In this document: in pieces, positions 14,001 to 25,528 of the stretch | Position numbering within the stretch: the first letter of the stretch is position 1 | How the letters are laid out: each line of letters opens with the position of its first letter | From: Ptychodera flava | Taxonomy: Eukaryota > Hemichordata > Enteropneusta > Ptychoderidae | Direction: 5' to 3' | Length of the DNA stretch: 64,000 nt | NCBI RefSeq assembly: GCF_041260155.1 | Contig: NC_091941.1 | Location: forward strand, 27,133,247 to 27,197,246 | Program-made: the position numbers and the translations under genes | The notes under the pieces: model-generated | The model's database searches: none | What the model was told of the DNA's origin: nothing | The model's input: the letters and a program-made list of their open reading frames with translations, nothing else

Positions 14001-17000
14001 TAAAAACCGCCCAGAAAGAACTTGGTTCAACCCCTCCCCCGATGCAGAAGGAGAGATACATATCTACATAAATAACTTTGTGCAGTGACGTCAAGCCCGT
14101 AAAGAAATACACAAGGTGGAATTTAAAAATAAAAGGTTCTGTATATTATCAGGATTGATGACGATAAGAGAAACGGGCGATCTTTTCATATGTATCGCAT
14201 GTTTAACAGCCGTGATTTTGTTATGTTGGAAAGTACGTAAACGTGCACACATTCTACTTGATAGGAGTTTATTGGTATTGATTTTTTGAGTTGGTAATCA
14301 GATTTACCAAACGTCGACTTTGATTCGTTATCACTTGGTCCGGAGTGTCAGCATCCCCACTATGGAATTTTCCGTGTTTTTGTGTATAGCTGTGATTCGA
14401 CCGCACCTAGAGCTGGTGCTACCGCAGTAAAGCCTTGAGCATATCCGTCGCGTGTAAAAACTTTGCTTTTGCATGTTTTGTCATAAACAACTCCATTCAA
14501 GAATAAGAACACACACCAGGGGAAAATAAAGCAAAAACAAGTGTCCTTAAGTTGGATTATTGAAACATCTGCATATGACGTCACATCTGTGCCATGAGTG
14601 TTTCAAGTTCATTGGCAAAGTATGAAAATCAAACGTATAGCGTAATTACTTCAAAGCAAATCTCATGGACAATGCTCTTGAATGCCTTTTGCTTTTTAAG
14701 GACGGTCATTTTGTGTACTGATTTAATTTCAGATGACTGTCTGTCATATATACCTGTTAGATTATGGTCTTACAGTCGACATTTCCACTGAGGTATTTGC
14801 TGGAAATAGTTCGCCTATAGAATGTCATAATTAGAGTTAATGTAAAAAACAACAAATACCGGACATGACCTGTTTGTAGCGTAACTGCACGTTTCTGCCA
14901 GCTCTTGGTGACTATTTTCGTCATTTTCTCATACTTGTTGAAATAGTGATTTAAATTTATCACTGACACTTCCAGGTATTTGCTTTAAAAATGTCGCCAG
15001 GGCCTACTACACAATGCTGCAATCCGGAGTTAATCGAAAACACCGAATTCCAACATAACCCGTCTGTAGCGCAGCAGCAGCACATTTATCGTACAACACT
15101 TGGTTTTTCATCCTCTGAAGCTGAGTTTGAGTGCCTACCCGGATTTCTTCACATTATTTCAACCATTAATTCCGGTGTCAAAGCAAAATTGAAATGGTGG
15201 AAACGGACAGATGTTTGAAATTACATGAATAACATTTTCATGTTTAAAAATCATGTAAAAAGCTGTACCTCTTTATTCGGCAGAGATTTTAAATTTGTTT
15301 TAAAAAATTAATAATAGTCACTTGTTTTATTTACATTATTCGCACATTTCAATTCCATTTATGGCGCAAAGGAACCGTATCTTCCCTACTTCCGTTGGGT
15401 TCACCTCGCAGCGTGCACGTATTGAACTCATATCCGAAGTAAGAACGCACAGTCACTTATACGCTTGATCTCCAAACTCTGACGTCGGTCTTGTATTCTA
15501 GCCGCTGTGGCAGGCTATAGACGAAGCATAATGAAGTGTAGAGGAACAAACATAGAAACAAAGCAGTTTTTGTTCAACGTTCTGGCCCCGAAGAAAATCA
15601 ATCTTTTGTCTACGAAGGTGAGACGTGTAAAGGTACAACAGGTGTACAAGTTCAGGATTCGGTCACAATGGAGGAAACCGGTGCGACTAAAGACGAACCG
15701 CGTGTTTGATGGTTGTTCAGGTTGGGACAGTTGGATTGAAAAATACAACGCAGTATGACTTAGAACAGGGCAGGTCTTGGGCAAGGTTATGACGTCACAA
15801 ACAGAATTACTTCTTTATCACATTTTGATGAAATTCATTTCGTGCTTATGCTCATGCATACGTTTCATGATTTAGTGACTGGGTAAGCCAGGGGGACTGG
15901 AAGGCCGTTCACTTTTGTATGCGTCCCGTATCCTGTTTCTTATAGTTGTAAATTGTTGATGATGTCACATGTTCGTATAAATATATCTGCTTGAAGATGC
16001 ATAGATCCGTTCCTCATCTGTTTCTCTGAAACATTACCTTGACAACCTTCCTATCGACGACTGTGCATCAATGGTATATCGACGGCCTTGGCAAACAAAC
16101 ACTCCCTCCCCATGCTCCCCGACGAAGAACTTGAAAAATGAAACAGAGAAACAGAATGCATTTTGCTCATACCTAAAAGCTTTTTTGTGGCTTCCATGAC
16201 TAAGGACGTCCAGGTGAACTATTTCTCGCTAGAAATGTCCATTAAACGCCGTGGGGGACAAATACTGCAATTATCAATTTATTGGTTTCAAACAGGCGAT
16301 CCGTCTCGCTAAGGCCGATGGATTGTGTGGACTCTCGGCATTTTTATTACCGTTGTCCGTAATTACTGACACATTTGACTGTATTGCCGGGAATAATTAG
16401 GGTTCCCGCTTGGTGCCCAACGTGCCGTCAGTGGCATAGTCGCGCACTCATACCCAGACAATTTATAACAGCGTATGACGTGTTTTACTCGACAAACAAC
16501 GACGGTAGGAATGTGCAATGTGGCCAGTTAGTCATGTCTGCTAAGCGTTATAAATCAACTAAATGGGGTTAAGGAGAATGGGGTCTTCCAGATCTCGACT
16601 ATTTTAAGGACCTTAATATTTCCTGTCGCGAACACACTTCGGATCTAAAATAAGTTTTGGTCGTGATGACATACGAATACAATTATGTTTGCACAAATGG
16701 TCGCCATAACTAAACTTCCGACGGTTTTATGTCCCGGATCGAAAGTACAAGACTTCCGTCAGAGAACAGCAGTAAAAACTGGAGCAAAAGCAATCAAATT
16801 TAGTGTGGGGTCCGACATCTGCAAAGTTACTCACCACTCCAAATCAATTACAATCGGAAGAGTTCGAAATTGAACATACTAATTGTTTAATACAGCATCA
16901 ACATATTGTACTCTAGTTTACACTTTTCAAACCCTGTATGAAAGAATAACGTCTATACCCTGGACTGCATGGGCAGGATAAAATTTGAAGGAATTTCGTT

Positions 17001-19493
17001 AATGTTTCTAGTGTGAGACCGAGGCAATGAGGGGTAGTCGATTTCTCCGCTCCATCGCGTCTCTAGCATCTCGTTAATCAATTAAATGAGACAATGATTT
17101 ATCGGTTGTCAGAATCTCCAATTGTGGGTCCCACAAGAGTTACATGATACCCTGAAATCCATTTGGAACCCCCAACCTTGAGCTTGTCAGCGCCCTGGAT
17201 GTGATCTTGTTCAAGCTGAACCCTTGATGGGTCAGGTTAGCCAATTATAGTACCCAAAAGGACAGCCCAAAACAGGCTTTGCTAAGATATGAAAACGGTA
17301 TAGGGTGTGTACTCTTTTACACTATGACTCAAAACTTTTGCAGTATTGCACGTACGATCAGCACAATGGGAAGAAATAAACAGCACACCCACTACAGGAC
17401 TATCCTTAAGTACTATTAAAGGGTGCCGACAGGGTGAACTGAATACCGGTGTGCGTGTGGACGGAATCGATTGCCCATCACCGCCGTGTGTGACCGATAC
17501 CTCCTACCCTAGTTTCGTCCGAGACCAAATGTGGTGGAAATGATGAATTGATTCGGTGTCACGGACAGACGTACACCCACGCGACTGCTGTAAACACGGC
17601 CGTCTCTCGATCCCAGGCTAGCCATTACAAAACACCTGTTTATTTGATGGCTCATAGGGCATTTACAACGCTATGGATACAACACGAACTGCATTTTAAT
17701 ATGCGAATGACGACTTATTGCCACAACATCATAATCGAAGTTGAACTGTTCTACAATCGCCTTGTGTGAATTAATTTTTCTCTCGCGTAGCGCTGTTTGA
17801 TCTCACACTCTTCATTGTCCATTTGCTGTTATACAGCAGGCGTACGTGGTTCCGGACCATCGGCGTATATTTATTTCTTTGACAGGACTTCCACAAGGAA
17901 AGTGGATTAGGATACAATACTACCAGACAAAAATCCTTTGAAATCTACGTGTGGAGTAACACTCTCGGGGGCAATATATTTTTTCTAGTAAAGCCGAACA
18001 TAATGATTTATACTTTTATAGGAAGGGTAAGGCTAACGTGTGTGGCAGAAAATCTTTTCAGGTGACGAATAGCAGAAGATGCCCTAAAGCTTTGTGGCAT
18101 ATTCGATGGAATTTATCCATGACCTAACAATGAACTTCAGATTCCTGTTGTTGAGACCTTGCGAAGTTTTGGTGCAAATTGAATACCTTATTCATTGTGA
18201 AAGAATATTTTGAAGTTCGAGTGACTACCTCTCACAGTACTTACCGATAGGGGGCGCAACAAAATGAAACGATGGTGCTGCTTTCGAACTATTACCAGAT
18301 TCACCAGGTTGCACAGGTGACTTGAAGTTAGCTACCAGTGTTACGCTGATATGAAACAATACGTCTGGTCCGAAGGTTTATCTAAAAACACCTTCATCGC
18401 ATGCGAGGTCATATCTATTTATTTTGCGGTTGCGCATTGATTTATGTTTGCCAACTGTCAGACCTAAGGTAGAAAGATTGCCGATATTGGATCGGATCCG
18501 GGTCTTAGCGCAGAGAATTGCTGGCGACAAGTTGCCATACGCATGCTATGAAAGTTTCAATGTAAATATGTGCAACTATTGGGTTACACGGGGACAAAGT
18601 TGGGGCCTTTTGGCGGTAGAAAGCCGAAGCTAAAGGGTGTATTCTATATGTCATATCATATACGTCAATAAGTTATTCCTTTTATGTCATGTACTTTTAA
18701 CGTTCCCGGTAATTGGTGTGATTTATATGGCATGACAGAATAGTATGAAAGCGGCAACCTGACAAGCGACAATTTCGCTTTAAGTGCGTGAGGATAGAAA
18801 TAGTCGAGAACTAAATAAATCAACTGTAAATGAGGGAAGCTAAACAGCATCTTCGTCCCTATATAAATTCCTCTCCTTTAATAGCTATATTTCATATTTG
18901 TTCAATTTGTGGGTTCAACGGACTTTTCTGTTGGTAAAACACTGCATTTATTAAAGAAAACACTATACTATACTAAAAGATTCTTGAAACTGGGACACTC
19001 CGAATTTCCCATATATAAAGTCCCTCAATGGGCGATAAAACGTGCACTTTATCGAGAACTTCTATTAGCAAAGGGCCGTTGTAATGCTGGCTCTTGGCGG
19101 GAACGCCCATATCCTGACATCCCTTTGCGCTATGGTTGACTTCGTTATGACTCGACCAGCCGGAACTAGATATTTTATTGTCGTGTATTGAACATTTTAC
19201 TCGTCTAATGAGAGGTATATACTTTAACAAAAATAGCACCGAGTGGGTGCATGTATCCTGTTTCTGGTTTGGTCACGCAGGTTTCGGCACGGATGCGTTC
19301 CTTGTATCTAGATCTAATATTGGGCAGATGGGTGATCTTTCCCCGGGCGAATACACAGGACAAGACGTACGCAATATACAATGTGAAACACCATGGAAAC
19401 TGTTGTACTGGCATTGTTTCTGCATACACATTGTCAGAAATACCAATTTTCTTTGCAAGTCAGATTTAGCACAAAGTTACCATCCTGGGTCGT

Positions 19494-19499
19494 TTTATT

Positions 19500-19542
<43 letters not shown>

Positions 19543-19545
19543 TTT
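19494..19545 (-). repeat. (TTTA)n tract, probable 3' tail of the adjacent LINE
   Basis: About thirteen copies of TTTA on the plus strand, which read (TAAA)n on the minus strand. It sits about 120 bp beyond the end of the minus-strand reverse-transcriptase frame, where the 3' tail of a non-LTR retrotransposon is expected. Confidence 0.8.
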
Positions 19546-19662
19546 CGAGAACCAGCTCATACACCAAAAAACATACAGAAAAAAGGGGGACTGATAAACT
19601 ATAAAAAAACTATAAAAACACTAAATCAAGATGGAAATTAAAACTGTCAGACAGAGAAAACT

Positions 19663-20327
19663 TTAAAAGCAGTCGGAAAACAGTCTTTTCCAGAACAGGC
19701 TACCACACATAATATATGTATTGATAGCAGCACTAATAAGAGAATTTTCACTATTCATCAGCCTCATATAAAATTTCGAGCGTAAAGTGCGCTGTTTACT
19801 TTCGAAAGTCAAAATGTTGCTCTGAACAAAAGTGTTCGAGATACTTAATCTTCTGTCAATACCAAACAAGATTCTAAAGCCGTTGTTATAAGCAACGCGG
19901 ACATTATTGATACACCGATTTGTGAACTTACTCAAAAGACGTGAGCAGTACATAGAAGTACGATATATGTTATAAAAAGTCTCGTTTTGACAGAGTACGA
20001 ACAGTTCCAAAACTCACGGATTAACATGTTAGCTCTGGCATAAAACAACCTCATTTGACGCTTAATATCATCATTATCATCGCCATTGCAGTTGAAAATG
20101 ACACCAAGATAAGAATGCTTATCTACAAAAGAAAGCTCTTTGTCATACAAGTACACATGCGGAATCTTACAAATATTAAGCATATTAGGCAAAATGGCAA
20201 GACACTTAGATTTCAAAGCATTAAAGACAATATCATGGTCATTAGCATATTGAGTACAAATATTCAAGAGGTTGTTGATACCCTTTACACTAGGACAAAT
20301 CAGTACTATATCATCAGCATATAGCAG
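19663..20327 (-). pseudogene. Frameshifted C-terminal part of a LINE reverse transcriptase
   Basis: This is the coding remnant inside the LINE fragment. It covers the RT catalytic motif YADD and the region C-terminal to it. The N-terminal endonuclease and the first RT blocks are absent, and a one-base frame change near 19975 separates the two readable halves. The downstream half ends at a stop at 19663. Confidence 0.8.
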
Positions 20328-20330
20328 GTT

Positions 20331-20412
20331 TTACCTCAGCGTTGGATAAACTGTACAGAAGAAAGTTACTCAACAAAAAAACCCCGATGAATTCGATGTT
20401 ATAGGGGTAGTG

Positions 20413-20475
<63 letters not shown>

Positions 20476-22159
20476 CAATGATCAAGTTGACTTGTTTTCG
20501 CATAAAATTTGTAATGAAAGATACAAGAGCTGTAACTTCTTTGAAAAAATATTTTCATCATTTTACATGTGGGTTAGGAAAACAAGCACATTTTCTTCAT
20601 CTACTCCCAAAGTATGTTTTAAATACAAATACTACAGTCTTTAACTGTAGTTTCACAAACACGAGATATTGTGTACAACATTAGACTTCATCGTTGACCG
20701 ATGAGTTCCTGTACGAAGCAGCATAAAGTAACATTGGACCTTTATATGAACTCAACGCTGCGTTGATGAGGTGAACGCCATGCGTATGGGCATAACTTTT
20801 GGAGTCGGGACATTTTTAACAATAAACTGCATTAAACAGGACACAAACAATAGAAACATCATCACATGTTCCTGCACCTCACGGAGCTTGAATTAGAGAA
20901 GAAAGATTCAAATCGAACCCTTGGCTCAGACACAGTAAAGTTTGTAAAAATATATCGGACAGTACAGTATTATATATGGCGTCCCAAGTGTGGCGACCTA
21001 GTATTGCAGTTGTTGTATGCACTGACAAGTAGACCTTACATATTAATCGTGCATGATTTGAGTTTATAAATCCGTATTTCACTCCTTTAGTACAGTTTAA
21101 TAACTTAAATCTTAACAACTCTCTCTAAAGTTTATACTTGCTGTTTATGGTTCATCTTTTGGTGGCATCTGTAATAAGTTTAGTGAGATTAAAATTGGAA
21201 AGAAGGAAATTGGGTTGTACCATTTCCATTGCTATCTGTCCATTATAATATATCACGGTAACTCAACATGCCGCGAGACAGATGACTCAGAAATTTTTGA
21301 AAAAGGTAACACAAATCAGGTAAGCCGATTCGGACAGTGTGCTTACAGCGCACAATCTTCAATCCCTTTCAAGGACACTCACAATGCCATTAAAATGATA
21401 AAAACAAACAAACGAACAAACAAAGACGTAGGAGGGGAAAACTAGGGACTTTAATTCGACAGTTGCAGTTAACTATTAAAACAGCTGTAATCGATTTCGT
21501 TCGCATCACATGTCATAGGAAAGGACGTGGTCACAGGAAATATCCGGGTACAAGAGAATACGACACATGCTTCTCAATCAAATCTACCTTGCAGCTAGTT
21601 TCACACATGGAAACATTCTATACACAGCAGCTCGTCAATTCTTCACGTTCATGATTTTAACTGTATGCGTTGTGTGGTAGTATGCCAGGTGTGCGAAAAG
21701 CAGTCATGGAAAAAAATTGTGCATTCATGCTCGTACTATGAACGCCTTCGAGGCATAATTCAGCCAGTGTGCATATAATATATATTTTGTACCCCGCTGC
21801 GGCTGGTACACACCTTCAGGTGATGAAGAAAATGTCCTTTGGTAGCCCCGCTCTCGTTACACAGTCCGCATCGCACGGATTGTTAGCTCGACCTGCATTC
21901 TCTCTGGTCGATGCAAGTCAATAACCCTTTGCAGACAAGGGAGTGTTGATAGAGATCACGAAGGATGATGTCGGCTTGCAGTGGCTCGACAGACTTGCAA
22001 TACAGTGTGAGAGCTGTCCTGCTGATTACGTCAACTTAGAGGGCAAATGCGCCCGCTTCACCTTTCGGTAGTAGCTCCAGTCTTCACACAAGGGAGAGAA
22101 TATCATACCGATTTCTATCAGTGATACTGACGTCGCATTTTGAATGTTTTGCATGTAAG
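20331..22159. other. Non-coding stretch between the LINE and the TIR element
   Basis: No gene was recognised. It contains the (TA)n tract at 20411-20474. The remaining open frames (60-80 codons) have no family signature. Confidence 0.5.
20411..20474. repeat. (TA)n microsatellite
   Basis: About 64 bp of alternating T and A with one interruption near 20433. Self-complementary, so likely to form a cruciform or to be length-variable. Confidence 0.95.
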
Positions 22160-23789
22160 GCTGCGTTCACAAATAACGATTGGGGGGGGGGGCGCTTGAG
22201 GAATCTCGATTGAAATCTTATTTTTTTTCAGATCCCCCCCTAAGTACCCTAAAAAATTTTCAAATGCCCCCCTCTATATGGTCAAATTTTTCAAGTCCCC
22301 CCCCAACTATCACAGGCCCGCATATTTGTAAAGGATGTGAGCGCAGAAAAAATAAACATGTATTGCGCCGTTCTGCTCACAGGTGTTCAACACTACCTGT
22401 ATTAGCACTTTGTATAGTCATATTCCCAAGGCAAGTTCTTTAAATGCATCAGTGAATTTTTTAGATTTATTGGTCTAAAAGCCAACTTGAGTTAATCCAA
22501 CTCTGGCCAGGTCAATTGCTCCTGTTGAAGAGCACACAAAATGCAATCATGAGAGAGTAGGAAAATTGTGAATTCTGGCTAATTGCCGTATTGCACAGTG
22601 ACCTACCAAAAATTGTTTCAAAACTACAAGACCTATATGAATTAGATGCTACTCAAAATTGACAATACCGGAAGGTTAAAATATTCCATCAAATAAATGT
22701 TTTAATCTCTGAAATTTTGGGTGTGATAATTGCAAATTTGATTAAAAAATAAATAATTCCATTTAGTCACATATTTTTTCTTTTAGTCTTTACTATTCAA
22801 AGTTTTACTTCTGTATCATTTTATAATAAGAGTGTGAAAATTTAGAAAATCAAGCATGGTGACCCCATCTTTTTTCTTTAATATTTGATTATTCTCATAT
22901 GCCAGAATTCAAACATTTCTATGTTTTCTTCCATGTGTTGCTCTCTGGCCTGATCTTGTGTACAAGTGAGTTTCACTGTCATGAGTGTCATTTGACCAAA
23001 ACTCTTCTTCAACTACCATGTACATCAGAGTCAGAGCTGTCTCTGTCACTGTTCAGGTATGCAGTGACAGTGACACTGCAGTAGCAGGGTAGTATCTGAT
23101 AGTGACACTACCCGTAGGCAGTAGCTGTATTAACTTTGATAATTTTGGCAATATTTTTGTTCAGTTTTACAACTGCGTTCTTGTTCTACTCCCTACAGCA
23201 TGTTGAATTGTCCAGTATTCAGCTGGCTATCACAGCCTATGTATGTGTACCATGCATTTGTATCACTGACAACTGACTGTCAGTCTGGACTCCAATTAAA
23301 TTATCACCAAATACATATTTATATTTATATATACAGGCTTTGTCGACAAACTAAATATTGTGTGTTTGAGCATGCTGTAGGGAGATAGCAAGAAACTGTA
23401 GTTGTTATATTGCATAGAAATATTGCAGAAATCATTAACAGTTGCAGCTTCTGCCCTGTTACGAGGCTCAAGTTTGTTTTTTACGACAAATCACACGTTT
23501 AGATTTTTTCGAGATAAAAGTCATGAAATGTGACAAAATGGTTCTAGATTTTGTTAAATTATTACTAACATTACAACATTTTGATGACATAAAAAATGGT
23601 ATTCATTTTTCATTGAATTACCTACAAAAACTTGGAATTGGAAAATGTAAAACTCAAAAGGGACCCAAAAATTTTCAAGTCCCCCCTACAGGTAGAGCAA
23701 AATTTTCAAGTCCCCCCTCCACTAACCCCAAAATTTTCGAATCCCCCTGAATTCCTCCAGCCCCCCTAACCGTTTTTTGTGAACGCAGC
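22160..23789. mobile_element. 1.63 kb DNA element with terminal inverted repeats, apparently non-autonomous
   Basis: The left end begins GCTGCGTTCACAAATAACG and runs on through a G-run to GAGGAAT (22160-22204). The right end, at 23751-23789, is its inverse: ATTCCT, a C-run, then CGTTTTTTGTGAACGCAGC. The flanking five bases are GTAAG on the left and GTAAT on the right, a possible imperfect target-site duplication. Just inside both ends, direct repeats of about TTTTCAAGTCCCCCC occur in the same orientation (about 22255-22305 and 23670-23745). The interior (about 22340-23640) is AT-rich with no frame longer than about 100 codons and no transposase motif, so the copy is probably non-autonomous. 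The superfamily is not assigned. Confidence 0.75.
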
Positions 23790-24252
23790 GTAATGTTCGG
23801 TCAATTATTCCAATTCTTATTTAATTTATTGTTTTCTCTTATATTTATTTATTTGTTTTGCTTGTTTGAGTTTTTGTTTTTATTACTTGTTTGTTCGTTT
23901 TTTTTATTCGTTGTTTGTTTGTTTGTTTGTTTATTTGATTTTTTTTCTGACTTTCCTGTGATGTGACTGAAATGAATACCTCGCGTTTGTTTTTGTTACA
24001 TTTGTGAATAAGTGTCGTCCCAAACAACTGACAAACTTTTTCATCCATTTCATCGCGGGGCTTGGTACGCATAGTGAGATACTTTTCCTCATGTTTCAAT
24101 CGGCAAGTAACTTGAAAGCAAGGATTTTCTTTGTCACATCACGGGACATGACTTTCTTCTCCATGATCACACAGACTATACTTCAATAAGAAGATTCTCA
24201 CGATCAAATCAGTGCAAAAAGTTCCAAAATCCACTTAACCGGATCTCCAGTG
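23790..24252. other. Non-coding stretch with a T/TTTG-rich tract
   Basis: A degenerate (TTTG)n/T-rich tract occupies roughly 23855-23950. The open frames through it are repeat artefacts. No gene was recognised. Confidence 0.6.
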
Positions 24253-24254
24253 GG

Positions 24255-24290
<36 letters not shown>

Positions 24291-24301
24291 GGGGGGGGGG
24301 G
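24253..24301. repeat. (GA)n followed by a G homopolymer
   Basis: About 28 bp of GA dinucleotides run into about 21 consecutive G. The poly-G part could form a G-quadruplex and is a likely place for an assembly or sequencing length error. Confidence 0.9.
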
Positions 24302-24319
24302 TGTGGAGAATACGAAGCC

Positions 24320-24541
24320 ACAAAATCCCAATCAAACGGGAAAGTTTCTCCGCATGCGCAGAAGATTGAGCGGGCAAAGGTCAAGAACGATTACTCAAAA
24401 GAGACTGAGAGTATTGTTTGGATTGTTCCATGTAAAACTCTGCTGATAATGTCCTCGTAATCCAACACATACACATGGCTATCCAACGACATTTTTAGTC
24501 AAGAGTTCCTGATACACAATTTAAACGCCGCGATCGACGGT
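24320..24541 (+). promoter_or_regulatory. Possible promoter and non-coding first exon of the SLC46 gene
   Basis: A CCAAT box (about 24328) and an NRF1-like palindrome GCATGCGCA (about 24352-24360) occur within 40 bp. A good splice donor follows (GACG|GTAAGA, GT at 24540-24541). The first coding exon of the SLC46 gene has its own acceptor (AG at 25456-25457) upstream of the ATG, so an upstream untranslated exon must exist, and this is the best candidate seen. No transcript evidence is available. Confidence 0.3.
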
Positions 24542-25528
24542 AAGACAAAGGTTTCTGAACTACATGCAGAGATCACCTCATGATCAGACTATGCTTGTCA
24601 GGAGGAGCTTCGAAGCGAATCACTGTTTTCGAACTCTGTTGTGCAATTGTGTTGTCGAGCATGCGACCTTGAGAGGACTTTACCATTGTAGCAATGAGTT
24701 ACAAGCGAGAAAAATCATCCCGTTATGTAAACCAAGGAGCTTAAAGAGACGGAAACGATTTCTAACACACATCATCGCTTTATTCCGATATTCGCAATGT
24801 TTTGACACAAGCGTGCATAGGTGCAGACACACCTGTGTGATTGATTTAATATCTATCAATAGTAATCATATGTAACGTTAGCTGCAATATAGTAGCTCGG
24901 GCAAAAAAAACCTGTACTGCAGCTAATGAGATCTATGGTGTATGTAATAGAAAATCAGCAGAAATGTCTTTGAGCATCGTCAAGTTTAAAAATCCCGACA
25001 ACCCTTCTTCATTCAAGTCACACGTTGTCCCGCTCAGCTGATCGTCTATTTTTGTACATCCTTGGTTTGAGAATGAGAGTCAGCGTTTTACACACAGGAT
25101 GTTGTAAAATGACGCAGCAGAAATCTGAATGAACAAACGATGGCATTTAACCCTTTCACCATAATGGTTTGGCCCAAGCCTATTGTTATCAATGTGTGTA
25201 TATGTGCTTGTGGACTCACAGGAGGGGGATAGTGAAACTGAAACATCACAATCACAGTTCCTCTACCAACAATGTATGATCATTTACCCTGATTTCATCT
25301 GATTTTCTTTTTTCTTGTTCAACCATTTTACATGGAACCTAACCATTATGATTCTGTAATTGTAAGGCATAAAATGCCCAAGAAGTACCAGAACTTCCCC
25401 TGTAATTCACATCAAATAAAACAAAATATGTAATATTCTCATTACTTTTGTTTACAGGATTTCTGCTCTATATCCAGTGCCACCATCAAATTCATCCGCC
25501 CCACAGAGAATTACCACCAAGAATCAAA

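Larger units (their letters stand above)
6481..19490. other. 13 kb gene-poor region, no supported gene
   Basis: Scattered open frames of 60-115 codons occur on both strands, but none shows a recognisable domain, a conserved motif or a credible splice-site pair. No tRNA or rRNA gene was recognised. It holds a tetranucleotide repeat at 7303-7335 and a T-rich tract near 10985-11030. As the region upstream of the CRIM1-like gene it may contain regulatory elements, but nothing can be assigned from one sequence. Confidence 0.5.
19494..20330 (-). mobile_element. 5'-truncated non-LTR retrotransposon (LINE) fragment
   Basis: On the minus strand the sequence opens inside a reverse-transcriptase domain. 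LLYADD with the catalytic YADD box is encoded at 20327-20310, followed by NICTQYAN, KSKCLAI and SFVDKHSYLGV, the typical thumb-side motifs of LINE RTs. The frame changes near 19975: the frame ending at 19932 stops, and the next frame, to 19663, continues the same protein with TSMYCSRLLSKF, NGFRILFGI and KFYMRLMNSENS. The element is therefore truncated just upstream of YADD and frameshifted, i.e. dead. A (TAAA)n tail closes the 3' side. A CR1/L2/RTE-like affiliation is plausible; the clade cannot be set from this piece. No clear target-site duplication was found. Confidence 0.85.

Noticed and set aside
23845..24099. Lys/Thr/Asn-rich minus-strand frame
   Set aside because: Translation of the T/TTTG-rich repeat tract; low-complexity artefact.
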